A stretch of DNA of 64,000 nucleotides from Nitrosomonas sp. sh817 (GTDB lineage Bacteria > Pseudomonadota > Gammaproteobacteria > Burkholderiales > Nitrosomonadaceae). Positions 29,236 to 38,747 of the stretch are shown here, one piece after another; positions within the stretch are counted from its first letter, which is position 1, and each line of letters starts with the position of its first letter. The stretch is from NCBI RefSeq assembly GCF_030908545.1, contig NZ_CP133083.1:1798001-1862000 (forward strand). Reading direction: 5' to 3'. The notes beneath the pieces were generated by a model, which searched no databases, was not told the DNA's origin, and saw only the letters and a program-made list of their open reading frames with translations. Both the position numbers and the translations under genes were made by a program.

Positions 29236-29978
29236 TAAATTGCTCCCTTCTTTTGTAATTCCGTTACCCAAGCTGTATGGCCTTCTCTTTCCAAAATTAT
29301 TAAGCGCACTCTCTTTAAAATGACTGCAATGGAATACATCCAGCTTGCCAGCACCATAACCAGCATGCCAGTCAACATTGTTGTTGCCATCGCGGGTGCT
29401 TGATTAATACTAACCGATGCTCCCTGATGCAAGGTATTCCACCATTGAACCGAGAAATAAATAATCGGAATATTAACCACGCCGACAATCGCAATAATCG
29501 CACCTGCTTTATCAGCTCGGCGAGGATCATCAATAGCTGCCTGCAGTGACATGAAACCGATATACAGAAAAAATAAAATCAATTCTGAAGTCAATCGTGC
29601 GTCCCAAACCCACCACGTACCCCACATAGGTTTGCCCCACAAAGCACCTGTCCATAATGCAAGAAAAGTGAACATAGCACCAGTGGGTGCGATCGCAGTC
29701 GCAAACATGGAAGACAATCTCGTATTAAAGGCCAATCCGATTGCAGCCCAGAAAGCCATTACCACATAAAGAAACATCGACATCCAAGCAGCCGGTACAT
29801 GAATAAATATAATCCGGTAGGCTTCGCCTTGCTGAAAATCTGTCGGCGCCACAAAGAAACCAATATAAAGCCCCGCAACTAAAAAAATCACCGCAGCTAT
29901 GACAAAGATTGGGATCATTTTTCCTGCAAGTGAATAAAAACTGGCAGGGGACGAATATTTGAACCAATTAATCGCCAT
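29235..29978 (-). CDS. ccmC: Haem exporter subunit CcmC
   Basis: 247 residues, six membrane helices. The haem-handling motif WGTWWVWDARLTSELILFFL is intact and flanked by the conserved histidines (IFIHVPAAWMS; NTLHQGASVS). It loads haem onto CcmE. A 222-base gap separates it from ccmB, with no gene seen in it. Confidence 0.95.
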   Translation of the reverse strand: MAINWFKYSSPASFYSLAGKMIPIFVIAAVIFLVAGLYIGFFVAPTDFQQGEAYRIIFIHVPAAWMSMFLYVVMAFWAAIGLAFNTRLSSMFATAIAPTGAMFTFLALWTGALWGKPMWGTWWVWDARLTSELILFFLYIGFMSLQAAIDDPRRADKAGAIIAIVGVVNIPIIYFSVQWWNTLHQGASVSINQAPAMATTMLTGMLVMVLASWMYSIAVILKRVRLIILEREGHTAWVTELQKKGAI

Positions 29979-30200
29979 TTTATATATTAAAAACCTTTAT
30001 AATAAATTTTAATTATGTCTATTTCTTACCCTGATTTTGCAGCGGCTCATTCTATACCAAAAAGTAAAAATCAAAAATTGCTTTCTTTACTTGAAGCCTT
30101 GCAAATGGAGTATCCAAGAAAAACGCAGACAAAAAAAGAATACATAATGAATAAAACAACTCTCTGATAAGCCAATCAAAAGAATTTACCCTTTCTCATT

Positions 30201-30860
30201 CTATTCAAGAGAGACACGTAGAGACGAAGCCGCCGCCCATGGCGCAAAAACCAGTGATGCCAGCAAGAATGCGCCAATTAACGACAGATGCGCATCGAAC
30301 GCAATGCCGGCCATGTTGGCTTCAACCGCGCCTGCTCCAAAAATTAAGACTGGAATATATAAAGGCAGCACCAAGAGAGATACCAATACACCACCACCCC
30401 TCAATCCAAGCGTCAATGCCGCCCCTATCGCTCCGATCAAACTCAACACAGGCGTTCCCAGCAATAATGCACCCGTCAATACAAACAATGCGTCAGCCGG
30501 CAAATCATATTGAATACCCAGCACAGGCGCCATCAGCACCAGCGGCACACCGGATACTAGCCAATGCGCAAAGGCTTTACCGAGAACGAGAATTGACAAC
30601 GATTGCGGTGATAGCAGCATTTGCTCCAATGTTCCATCCAGGTAATCGTTAGAAAACATTCTGCCAAGCGACAGCATCGACGCTAGCAAAGCCGCTACCC
30701 ACACCACCCCGGGAGCCATTGTCCGGAGCAAGTTCATCTCCGGTCCGACACTTAGCGGAAATAAACTTACCACAATGATAAAGAAAAATAGCGTTACCAG
30801 CACATCGGATTGCCGTCTGACAGCCAACAACAGGTCGCGCTTAATGATCCAAATAAACAT
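30201..30860 (-). CDS. ccmB: ABC transporter membrane subunit CcmB
   Basis: 219 residues, six membrane helices, start MFIWIIKRDLLLAVRRQSDV typical of CcmB. Works with CcmA to release CcmE-haem from CcmC. It follows ccmA by 7 bases. Confidence 0.94.
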   Translation of the reverse strand: MFIWIIKRDLLLAVRRQSDVLVTLFFFIIVVSLFPLSVGPEMNLLRTMAPGVVWVAALLASMLSLGRMFSNDYLDGTLEQMLLSPQSLSILVLGKAFAHWLVSGVPLVLMAPVLGIQYDLPADALFVLTGALLLGTPVLSLIGAIGAALTLGLRGGGVLVSLLVLPLYIPVLIFGAGAVEANMAGIAFDAHLSLIGAFLLASLVFAPWAAASSLRVSLE

Positions 30861-30867
30861 AAATTTA

Positions 30868-31482
30868 TCAAGCCAGATGTAATTGCATTTTTGAAGAAGC
30901 CGTGATGTCGATTTCCTGATGAGTCGTCATCACAATAACACCTCCCTGCTGCAAATGCCGCTCCAATATTTCCTTTATCATCTGTACTGCAGTCACGTCC
31001 AACGCAACCAGCGGTTCGTCTAAAATCCATAATGCCGTTTTACAAACAAGCAAGCGTGCTAAAGCTACGCGACGCCGCTGGCCTTGCGACAAGACTTTGG
31101 CAGGTAAATGATCCCTACCGCCCAAGCCAATAAAATTAAGCGCTTCGGCAGCTTGCGAAATACTTATTTCAACACCGGTCAAGGCGCTTGATATCCGTAG
31201 ATTTTCACTGACAGTAAGATCATCTTTGGTACCACTCAAATGACCGATATAAGTCATATCAGCATAATACTCGCCTTCCAGTTCCCGGATTGGCGTGTTG
31301 CGCCAGCGAATCTCACCTGCGGCTGGATTGGATAAGCCGCAGAGCATCCGCAGCAAACTGGTTTTTCCACTGCCATTAGGACCACTCACTTGCATTAGAC
31401 AACCTGCTTCAACAGAAAAGTTAATTTCTCTAAACAACTCACGATCCCCGCGAACGCAAGCGAGGTTAATCCCTTGCAACAT
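30868..31482 (-). CDS. ccmA: ABC transporter ATPase CcmA
   Basis: 204 residues. Walker A GPNGSGKTSLLRML, signature LSQGQRRRVALARLL and Walker B LWILDEPLVALD are all intact. It is the first gene of ccmABCDEFGHI-bcp; a TATAAT box lies at 31513-31518 on this strand, about 30 bases before the start codon, with no clear -35. Confidence 0.95.
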   Translation of the reverse strand: MLQGINLACVRGDRELFREINFSVEAGCLMQVSGPNGSGKTSLLRMLCGLSNPAAGEIRWRNTPIRELEGEYYADMTYIGHLSGTKDDLTVSENLRISSALTGVEISISQAAEALNFIGLGGRDHLPAKVLSQGQRRRVALARLLVCKTALWILDEPLVALDVTAVQMIKEILERHLQQGGVIVMTTHQEIDITASSKMQLHLA

Positions 31483-31650
31483 GATTTTAATCAGTCGATG
31501 AAATAAAAGGTTATTATACCGTATCGATGAAGCTCATAGCATTGAAGATCTACGAGGCAGTAGTCAAAATTCAACCAAGTGACTTTATCTTCTCACATAA
31601 CGTAATGCATGCGTTCAGTCGATAGGGACAGAAACATCAAGGGAGGAATC

Positions 31651-34098
31651 TTGCTATTCATTCGCGACAACCGCAAGATCAGTATCATTGGCGGGTTATT
31701 ATTGTTGGGTCTCACACTCACGACCGGCATCGCAGTATATAGTGCGATGCGGCAGCAAATTGAATCCGTGCTTGGCCGGGGATTGAGTGTAGCGTTGCAA
31801 GGCAAAGCATTATTGATCGAAAATCAGATCCAGAAAGGACTTGAGAATACCCGCACGTTGACTCTTCGTCCATTCCTGATCCAATCAATACAGCAACTGA
31901 ATGCGCAGCCAGAAAATGACCATGCGTTGCACGATCTCGAACGAAATGTCAGCGCCTTGCCAGAAGCCGGTTTCTCGGCGGTAGTTGTTCGTGATCTGCA
32001 TGGCAATGTGCTATCACAAGTCGGCCGTTTTTCCGAACGGCACAACCAATCCATTTCGCTCAATAAGTTTCCGGATACCGATATTATCTGGGACAAGCAG
32101 TTTATTTTGCGTACTACAATGGATTTCCTTGACAACAACAAACAACGGATCGGCAGTATCACCACCGAAATAAAATTACCGCAATTGACTCGTAGATTCA
32201 GCGAGATAAGATCCATCGGAAAAACCGGTGAATTTATTTTGTGCGCCCCTCCAGCATCGGGCAAGCACGAAATGGCCTGTTTGATCAGCCAAATCGATGG
32301 CGTGAAATTTACACAACTCATGCATATCACCGAAGCCGGTACGCTACCCGTTAGCCTTGCACTCGATGGAAAAAGCGGTGTTATTGCGGTCAAGGATTAT
32401 CGTAATGTACCTGTCATTGAAGCTTATGCCCCTTTGCGTCAGATCGGTCTCGGCATGATCCTGAAGCTGGATGAAGAAGAATTATTCAAACCGATCAATG
32501 AACAACTGAAAATCATTATTCTTTACCTGGCCGGTTTGATTATCGCTGAAATTCTGCTGTTGAATTGGTTTGTCCAAAAATTAATCAAATCAGAACGCGA
32601 AGCGCGCGGCGCCAAGGAAATTGCCGAACAAATCTCCCTTGAGCTCGGCCAAAAGGAAACAGAACTTCGCGAGCGCTTGAAAGAAATTACTTGTCTTTAT
32701 GAGATACGGCGCGGTTTCACCTTAAATCTGTCGGAAGAAAAGGTTTGCCAGCAAATCATCGGGCATCTGATTCCAGCCATGCAATATCCGGAGCATACGG
32801 CAATCATTATCGAATTAAATGGTAAACGCATCGTATCCCATGCGCAGACTGAAAATTTCACCCATGGATTAGAATCGAAAATTTGGGTGATTGGTAAAGT
32901 ATGCGGTCAACTGACTGTTTTATTCTCGAACGACAAGCCATCATTCCATCAGGAAGAACAGAAATTGATCGATGCCATCACCAATGATCTCTCTATATGG
33001 CTGGAACGGAAACAGGTCGATGAGCTATTGCGCGAACGCTTGAAAGAGATCACCTGTCTTTATGAAATTCGACGGGGCATCGGAATGGAATCTTCGATTG
33101 ATAACGTTTGCCATAACGTATTTGAACACTTGATACCCGCTTTGCAATTTCCGGAAATTGCAAACGCCGTGATCGAACTCGACGGCTGGCGATTTTCCTC
33201 TGGAAATTTTGACCAGGCAATACACCGGCAATTTCCTTCAAAAACCAAAATTGTCCGCAGAGAACAAGGTTTTTGGCGCGCGGAGCGAGATCCGGCTTGT
33301 ACCTGCTGGTCCTCGATCACTGTCAACGGCAACGTGAGGGGCCAACTGCGAGTATTCTATCCAGGCGACAAGCCTTATCTCATGCTGGAAGAGCAAAAAC
33401 TGGTCAATGCGATTGCCAGCGATTTGGAAAGCTGGCTGGAACGCAAACGGCTGGAGCAAGCGATTGTACTCATCGCTGAAGAGCAGTCGCATACTATCGG
33501 TCAAGAATTGCATGACAATCTCGGTCAGCAAATTGCCGCAATCAGTTATCAAGCAAGAGCTTTGGAAAAGCAGATTGTAACCGTGGGGAACTTAAGTATG
33601 GCAGAAGTTGCCGCAGCAATTGCTTCACAGGCGCAAATCGCAGTCATCCAGATTAAACAACTTGCACAGGGGTTGCTGCCATTTGAATTAGAAACCAACG
33701 GTTTGATCTCCGCGCTGCAAAAACTTGCGAACCGGATTGCAACAACCTACAACATCGTATGCGATTTCTCAAGCCACAATGATCCCAGTATCAATGATGA
33801 AATAATGGCTCTCAACCTTTACCGGATTGCACAAGAAGCAACCAATAATGCCATTCGTCATGGAAAAGCGCAGCATATAGCAATCACAATAGCGCTGGAT
33901 AGCGGCATACTAAAACTATCCATCGCGGATGACGGCAGCGGATTCCCGGTCGAGAATCTCACGCCCGACACCATCTCGACTTCAGGAATGGGAATAAAAA
34001 TTATGCAATATCGTGCAAGACAACTGGGTGCCAAACTGGACTTCCTCACACGCGCCGGGGGCGGCATCGAGGTACGTTTGGAAATGCAAATAGGATAA
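31651..34098 (+). CDS. NarL-type sensor histidine kinase with duplicated sensory module
   Basis: About 815 residues. One N-terminal helix, a periplasmic sensor of about 280 residues, a second helix, then two tandem copies of a GAF-like module, each opening LRERLKEITCLYEIRRG and closing with an EEQKL-A-DL-WLERK pattern. A HisKA_3 domain (QELHDNLGQQ) and an HATPase domain (ADDGSGFPVENL, GMGIKIMQYRA) follow. I prefer TTG at 31651, directly after AAGGGAGG; the in-frame ATG at 31609 lacks a ribosome site. The response regulator gene follows 9 bases downstream. The signal is unknown. Confidence 0.88.
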   Translation: MLFIRDNRKISIIGGLLLLGLTLTTGIAVYSAMRQQIESVLGRGLSVALQGKALLIENQIQKGLENTRTLTLRPFLIQSIQQLNAQPENDHALHDLERNVSALPEAGFSAVVVRDLHGNVLSQVGRFSERHNQSISLNKFPDTDIIWDKQFILRTTMDFLDNNKQRIGSITTEIKLPQLTRRFSEIRSIGKTGEFILCAPPASGKHEMACLISQIDGVKFTQLMHITEAGTLPVSLALDGKSGVIAVKDYRNVPVIEAYAPLRQIGLGMILKLDEEELFKPINEQLKIIILYLAGLIIAEILLLNWFVQKLIKSEREARGAKEIAEQISLELGQKETELRERLKEITCLYEIRRGFTLNLSEEKVCQQIIGHLIPAMQYPEHTAIIIELNGKRIVSHAQTENFTHGLESKIWVIGKVCGQLTVLFSNDKPSFHQEEQKLIDAITNDLSIWLERKQVDELLRERLKEITCLYEIRRGIGMESSIDNVCHNVFEHLIPALQFPEIANAVIELDGWRFSSGNFDQAIHRQFPSKTKIVRREQGFWRAERDPACTCWSSITVNGNVRGQLRVFYPGDKPYLMLEEQKLVNAIASDLESWLERKRLEQAIVLIAEEQSHTIGQELHDNLGQQIAAISYQARALEKQIVTVGNLSMAEVAAAIASQAQIAVIQIKQLAQGLLPFELETNGLISALQKLANRIATTYNIVCDFSSHNDPSINDEIMALNLYRIAQEATNNAIRHGKAQHIAITIALDSGILKLSIADDGSGFPVENLTPDTISTSGMGIKIMQYRARQLGAKLDFLTRAGGGIEVRLEMQIG

Positions 34099-34107
34099 AT
34101 TACATCT

Positions 34108-34755
34108 ATGAAAGCAAAAGTCATGTTAATCGATGATCATGCCATGCTCCGGCACGGTATGGCGATGATGATCAATATGGAGCCGGATCTCGAGATATTT
34201 GCCGAAGCCGGCGATGGTGATGAAGCATTGCGGATTCTCAAGAAATCCGGGCCGGTGGATATTGTGCTATTGGATGTCACGCTTAAAACCGTTTCCGGTT
34301 TTGAAGTGATTAAGAGCATGCACGCCTTGCTTCCGGCGCTTCCTGTGCTTTTTGTCTCCATGCACGACGAATCGGTCTATGCGGAACGCGCATTACGGGC
34401 TGGTGCTCGCGGTTATGTGATGAAACAAGAAGCGGGTGAGACATTGCTCACCGCGATCCGAGAAGTTCTCAAAGGAAACATCTATTTAAGCAAAAACATG
34501 CAAGAGAAGTTGCTCAAAAAAATTGCAGCCGGCGGCTCGGAACCCGAACAATTGATTAATACGTTGACCCCCAGCGAATTTGAAGTGCTTCACTTAATCG
34601 GGCAAGGACATAGCAGTCAAGAAATTGCCAAATTGCTATGCCGCAGTATTAAAACCATTGAAACACACCGCTTTAACATCCGAGTCAAATTAAATCTAAA
34701 GGATGGCGCGGATCTAATCCGCTATGCAACGCGCTGGGTCGCAGAAGAACATTGA
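34108..34755 (+). CDS. NarL/FixJ-family response regulator
   Basis: 215 residues: receiver domain with acceptor Asp56 in DIVLLDVTLK and a conserved Lys in YVMKQEAG, then a LuxR-type helix-turn-helix (LTPSEFEVLHLIGQGHSSQE, SIKTIETHRFNIRVKLNL). It is coupled to the kinase gene and is its evident partner. Targets are unknown; the adjacent convergent apbE cluster is one possibility by position only. Confidence 0.93.
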   Translation: MKAKVMLIDDHAMLRHGMAMMINMEPDLEIFAEAGDGDEALRILKKSGPVDIVLLDVTLKTVSGFEVIKSMHALLPALPVLFVSMHDESVYAERALRAGARGYVMKQEAGETLLTAIREVLKGNIYLSKNMQEKLLKKIAAGGSEPEQLINTLTPSEFEVLHLIGQGHSSQEIAKLLCRSIKTIETHRFNIRVKLNLKDGADLIRYATRWVAEEH

Positions 34756-34777
34756 TTAACTTTTTCAGCGATGGTTT

Positions 34778-35683
34778 TTATTCCATCAAAGAACCGCCCG
34801 ACTCTCCCGAGACGTTCACCCATAAGTGCGGCAAACCCAGCGCCTGCAACCAAGCTGGCCCATCCTCACCTTTCAGCATAGCGATGGTCGATGCGCTGCC
34901 GGCAACCACACAGAATTCTCCGATTACACTTACCGCAGCCATGTTGCGAACCGGCCAGCCGGTTTTAGGATTGAGCACATGACCATAGCGGATACCATTG
35001 AGCGTAATGCACCGCTCATAGTCGCCGCTGCTTGCCAACGCACCGGAATGCAACCATAGCGTTTGCAAAATACCGCCGGGAATGCGCGGATGACGAATTG
35101 CAACACGCCAAGAAGCACCATCCGCGTGCGGACCGATCACTTTAATATCGCCGCCCAGATTAATAATGCCATGGCGAATGCCAATTTCATGGCACAGTGA
35201 AGCTGCGCGGTCGACCGCGTATTCCTTGACGACACCGCCAAAATCGATTTCCATGCCGGAAACGGTAAACGATAACACCGGCCGCTGCCAATCGACTTTA
35301 TCCCAACCCACCAAGTTCAATAATTCTCGAATAGCCTCCGGCGCCGGTATCTTGCCGGATTTAAAATTCCAGGCGCGCCGCAGAATTCCCGAAGTGACAT
35401 CAAACAAACCATCGCTTTGCTGGTAACAAGCCGATGCATAATCCAGCAAACCCGCTGTTTCATCATCGACTGTAAGCTGCCCGCCGCCCGCAGCAATACG
35501 ATTGATCGCGGATAGATAGCTGTCTTCCCGGTAACGGGAATATTTCGCTTCCAGCCGGTAGACATCGTCCATCGTAATCTTGGCGGCTTGCTGCGCAACT
35601 TTGGCATTGCGAGCATAAAGCTGCATCGAACACGGTGAACCCATGGCATTAAAATCAAAATGAAAATAATTGAGGCGCGCCAT
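34778..35683 (-). CDS. apbE: FAD:protein FMN transferase (ApbE family)
   Basis: 301 residues. Conserved ApbE features are FNAMGSPCSMQLY, SDGLFDVTSGILRRAW, the Mg/FAD segment GMEIDFGGVVKEYAVDRAA with GGDIKVIG, and HVLNPKTGWPV. ApbE attaches FMN through a phosphoester bond to Thr/Ser of extracytoplasmic proteins. No signal peptide or lipobox is visible, so this copy may act from the cytoplasm or be exported in another way. It closes the DUF3570/DUF4266/thioredoxin cluster. No classical flavinylation motif was recognised in the neighbouring proteins. Confidence 0.88.
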   Translation of the reverse strand: MARLNYFHFDFNAMGSPCSMQLYARNAKVAQQAAKITMDDVYRLEAKYSRYREDSYLSAINRIAAGGGQLTVDDETAGLLDYASACYQQSDGLFDVTSGILRRAWNFKSGKIPAPEAIRELLNLVGWDKVDWQRPVLSFTVSGMEIDFGGVVKEYAVDRAASLCHEIGIRHGIINLGGDIKVIGPHADGASWRVAIRHPRIPGGILQTLWLHSGALASSGDYERCITLNGIRYGHVLNPKTGWPVRNMAAVSVIGEFCVVAGSASTIAMLKGEDGPAWLQALGLPHLWVNVSGESGGSLME

Positions 35684-35734
35684 GCGATCACAGTCAAAGT
35701 ATCAGCGGCATTGCGAAATGTGTCCTATCCTGAC

Positions 35735-38458
35735 CTAAAACTGGTAGCTCCAGGTCGCCGCCAAGGCGCCTTTGCGGTCCAGTTGGAAGCCATTGAAATC
35801 GTTACCAACCGGCTGTATCCACTCGAAACCGAGGCGATTGCCGGCAAAGCGTCCGCGAGGAATCACCGCATTCAAGCCAAATCCGGCATCCCAGAATTGC
35901 CCGCCGTAATTGGCTGGGAAATCCATCGGACCGATGCGCGCATTAAACTGGTTGAAATCCCGATGAATGGCATCCTGCCAGGTATAGGCACCGCGGACTG
36001 ATGCGGTTAGCCAGCGGTTAATATCGAAACCCATCCAGGCCGTCGCTTGAATCACATCGCCTAACCGGTAACCGGATTTGTTTTGATCCTCCAGGCGCTT
36101 GATACCGCCCAATTGCGCGCCCCACGACCAGCGGTTGTAATCCCCGGCATACGTCAAGCTCGGCATGAAATCCCAGGTACCGCTACCTTGCTGCATGCCA
36201 AAATGAATCAAACCGCCGTCGATCCGGAACATGCGCCGTAATTCGATATCCACCTTACCGGTCGGCGCGCTCAAGCCGATATTGACGTGCATGCGGTGAC
36301 CGGGAATATCCAACAACTTTACCATTGCCGACAGATAAGTATCGCCGATCGCCCCGGTCTGATGACCCGAGATGCCGCTATGTTCATGCGTTCCGGGAAC
36401 AGGCGGCGGACGGCCGGTCAACTCGCGTAAATTCATATCCATGGTCATAAACGTCGGCATCAGCATGACATTCAGCCATTTTGCCGGCGCATACATCAAA
36501 TCGAGCATGTGCATGCTCATATTCATGAAGGTGGGAGCGAAACGGCATTGTGCGGTGTCGCTGCACCCTTGCGCAACAATCGTCTGATCGCTTACCTTAT
36601 GGTCACCATGCATCATGCTGCCGTTCGTCCAATTGTGCATATACCGGTAACCCGCCATAAAATCGCCGGGTTTGTCGAGCATATGGCCGAACATGATACC
36701 GGCCGGCGGTAACTTGTGATGATGCGACGATGCGTCATGATGCTGATGCGAGGATTGACCGCCGGCAAGCGGCAAATTGCTCGGCTCCAAATCGAATTTT
36801 AATGCAGCGTTTGCCACATAATAGTCAAAATCGGCAAAACTGTTATTGCCGCTGCCGATTTGCATTGAGCTGGCGCGTGTATAGTATTCGAAACCCGCTT
36901 CCAAAGCGATGCCCCGGCTAATCAGCTTGCTCAGCGTAACACCGCCGCTCAGTGCGCCAAAGCCTGCCAGCCGGTGATCGCTGGAGAAATTATCAGGCAG
37001 TTGTCCGGCATCATAGGCAATGTTTTTCGGTATCGGATTGGCTGTTATCGCATCAACCGGATTGCCGCTCCGGTCAACGAGATTAAAGATGGAATCCCCG
37101 AAATACTGCCGGTCCGGATTATTGGCGTCGACCCACATTTTCCGGCCAAAACTGTCAATTTCCTGCTTTGAATAGCTTTGTAATGAAAATAAATAAGGCC
37201 GATAAAAACTCGCGGAATCTTGCGAATAATAACGGATCCGCGGCGTCAGCATCCAGCCGCTACCCAATGGCTGCACCCAGCTCGCATCAAAGGTGTGGGT
37301 ATTGATGCCCCAATCGTCCGACGACACCCGGTATCCTAAGTGCAACGCTGCGTCAAATGTATTGATATATTGAATATATTTGGCGTTGAAAGCGAACTGA
37401 TTACGATTATCGGGACGTTGTTCCAGCAATGCGCGCACGTCTCCGTTAATGAAAGTTTTCTGGTTATTATTCAATTCGGCTGGGTCGACAAAGATGGTTG
37501 TCATGACTTTGTAGGGATTTTCCAGATATCCGCTGCTATGCGTATAACTGAAGTTGGCATCGATCAAAGCATTCTTGTTCAATACCTGAGTGATACCCAA
37601 ATTCCCTATCCAGTCATGGCGCTTACCCTTCAGAATTTCAGAGCCGCCCCGTCTTTCAATGTTACCGGCAAAAGCGTTTTTGGTGATATACGGTGACGCG
37701 TCGTGATCCAGAATTGCGCCGATTTCACTATCGGTATAGCCTCCGCCATACTTGAAGCTGGTCAGTTTCTGGTTAAAATCCACGCGACCGCCGACATTAC
37801 CGAAAGAAGATTGATAGTCCCGTTCTCTGGAAAAACCGCCGCTGATATTGAAAGCTGCCTCGTTCCATTCACGGCTCAAGCCGAAATTGGCTTGATTCCG
37901 CGTTTCCGGCGATGCCGACGACATTACCATGACTGATCGGTTATCAATTCCTTGCGGCTGCCCCGTGAGCGGATCGCGGCTAACCGGATTTAAGTCATGA
38001 TCCAGTAACAGAAATTTACTATTGATCAGCGGGGATGCACCGGCAATCACCGACCCGGAATCGGTATTGCGGAAAATCGGATTATTGCTGTTGGCGGCTA
38101 AAGGAGCAATGGTTACCGGTGTTGCACCAGACCAGGTATCTTGCGTATAGCCGAAAGTGAATCGCGTACGATCTGTGAGCGAAAAAATTCCACTACCGTG
38201 CAAGACATCGGCAGTAATGGGTTTTAAACTTTGCGGGACACCATACAGATTGCGCTCGCCCTCTTGATAGCGGCTGTATTGAAAATTAATCCGATCCGGC
38301 CCGGCCGCATGCCCCGATGACATCAACAATCCCGGCAACACCAATGCGGCGGATGTCAATGCTTGTAAAGCAGTACTGCGTGGCTTTACCGATAGTGAAT
38401 CAGGAGATGCGGATCGATAATGATTGGTTTGGCTTTTAGGTTTTTTTTTTCGCTGCAA
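35735..38458 (-). CDS. DUF3570 outer-membrane protein fused to a Met/His-rich beta-barrel
   Basis: 907 residues. A long signal peptide ends near residue 52 (SSGHAAG). Residues about 52-560 match DUF3570: alternating beta-strands with aromatic ends (INFQYSRYQEGERNLYG). After a His-rich hinge (HQHHDASSHHHK) the last 310 residues resemble the phenol-degradation/MetA-like porin family, opening LPPAGIMFGHMLDKPGDFMA. It has Met-rich loops such as FMNMSMHMLDLMYAP and FMTMDMNLRE and ends in aromatic WSYQF, a typical outer-membrane terminus. Met and His clusters suggest soft-metal contact, possibly copper. DUF3570 proteins are often much shorter; the fusion is notable. Confidence 0.8.
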   Translation of the reverse strand: MQRKKKPKSQTNHYRSASPDSLSVKPRSTALQALTSAALVLPGLLMSSGHAAGPDRINFQYSRYQEGERNLYGVPQSLKPITADVLHGSGIFSLTDRTRFTFGYTQDTWSGATPVTIAPLAANSNNPIFRNTDSGSVIAGASPLINSKFLLLDHDLNPVSRDPLTGQPQGIDNRSVMVMSSASPETRNQANFGLSREWNEAAFNISGGFSRERDYQSSFGNVGGRVDFNQKLTSFKYGGGYTDSEIGAILDHDASPYITKNAFAGNIERRGGSEILKGKRHDWIGNLGITQVLNKNALIDANFSYTHSSGYLENPYKVMTTIFVDPAELNNNQKTFINGDVRALLEQRPDNRNQFAFNAKYIQYINTFDAALHLGYRVSSDDWGINTHTFDASWVQPLGSGWMLTPRIRYYSQDSASFYRPYLFSLQSYSKQEIDSFGRKMWVDANNPDRQYFGDSIFNLVDRSGNPVDAITANPIPKNIAYDAGQLPDNFSSDHRLAGFGALSGGVTLSKLISRGIALEAGFEYYTRASSMQIGSGNNSFADFDYYVANAALKFDLEPSNLPLAGGQSSHQHHDASSHHHKLPPAGIMFGHMLDKPGDFMAGYRYMHNWTNGSMMHGDHKVSDQTIVAQGCSDTAQCRFAPTFMNMSMHMLDLMYAPAKWLNVMLMPTFMTMDMNLRELTGRPPPVPGTHEHSGISGHQTGAIGDTYLSAMVKLLDIPGHRMHVNIGLSAPTGKVDIELRRMFRIDGGLIHFGMQQGSGTWDFMPSLTYAGDYNRWSWGAQLGGIKRLEDQNKSGYRLGDVIQATAWMGFDINRWLTASVRGAYTWQDAIHRDFNQFNARIGPMDFPANYGGQFWDAGFGLNAVIPRGRFAGNRLGFEWIQPVGNDFNGFQLDRKGALAATWSYQF

Positions 38459-38494
38459 ATTGATTGCCTTTAAATCAGCCTCGACCAGCGTAAC

Positions 38495-38740
38495 TTAATA
38501 ACATCCACAACCACCGCCCCCGGAAGATGATTTATGACTTGGCGCCGCCTCGCGGCTGCTGTAATTGTGGGCTTGTATTTCGCTTTGTAGCGGAAACGGA
38601 TCAACGTCCATTTGAGATTTTGCAAGATTGCCACGTTCCCAAGCGGATACATGAGCACAACCGGTTAATGAAACCGACATTACAATAAACAAAATCGAAG
38701 CGGTATTCTGAACGATATCCTTTCTAATCCTGCGTAACAT
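38495..38740 (-). CDS. Small DUF4266-type lipoprotein with C-terminal Gly/Cys tail
   Basis: About 81 residues. Signal sequence and lipobox LTGC (Cys28 from the ATG at 38740), then AHVSAWERGNLAKSQMDVDP, a conserved SREA and a tail SSGGGGCGCY. This is the DUF4266 pattern. An in-frame GTG at 38761 overlapping the thioredoxin stop is an alternative start. The two tail cysteines could bind a metal or be substrates of the thioredoxin encoded just upstream. Confidence 0.8.
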   Translation of the reverse strand: MLRRIRKDIVQNTASILFIVMSVSLTGCAHVSAWERGNLAKSQMDVDPFPLQSEIQAHNYSSREAAPSHKSSSGGGGCGCY

Positions 38741-38747
38741 CGCAATA

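Noticed and set aside
34778-38458. Classical FMN attachment motif in the DUF3570 or DUF4266 protein
   Set aside because: No convincing D-G-X-S/T-G/A-A-T type sequence was found; the ApbE substrate remains unknown.
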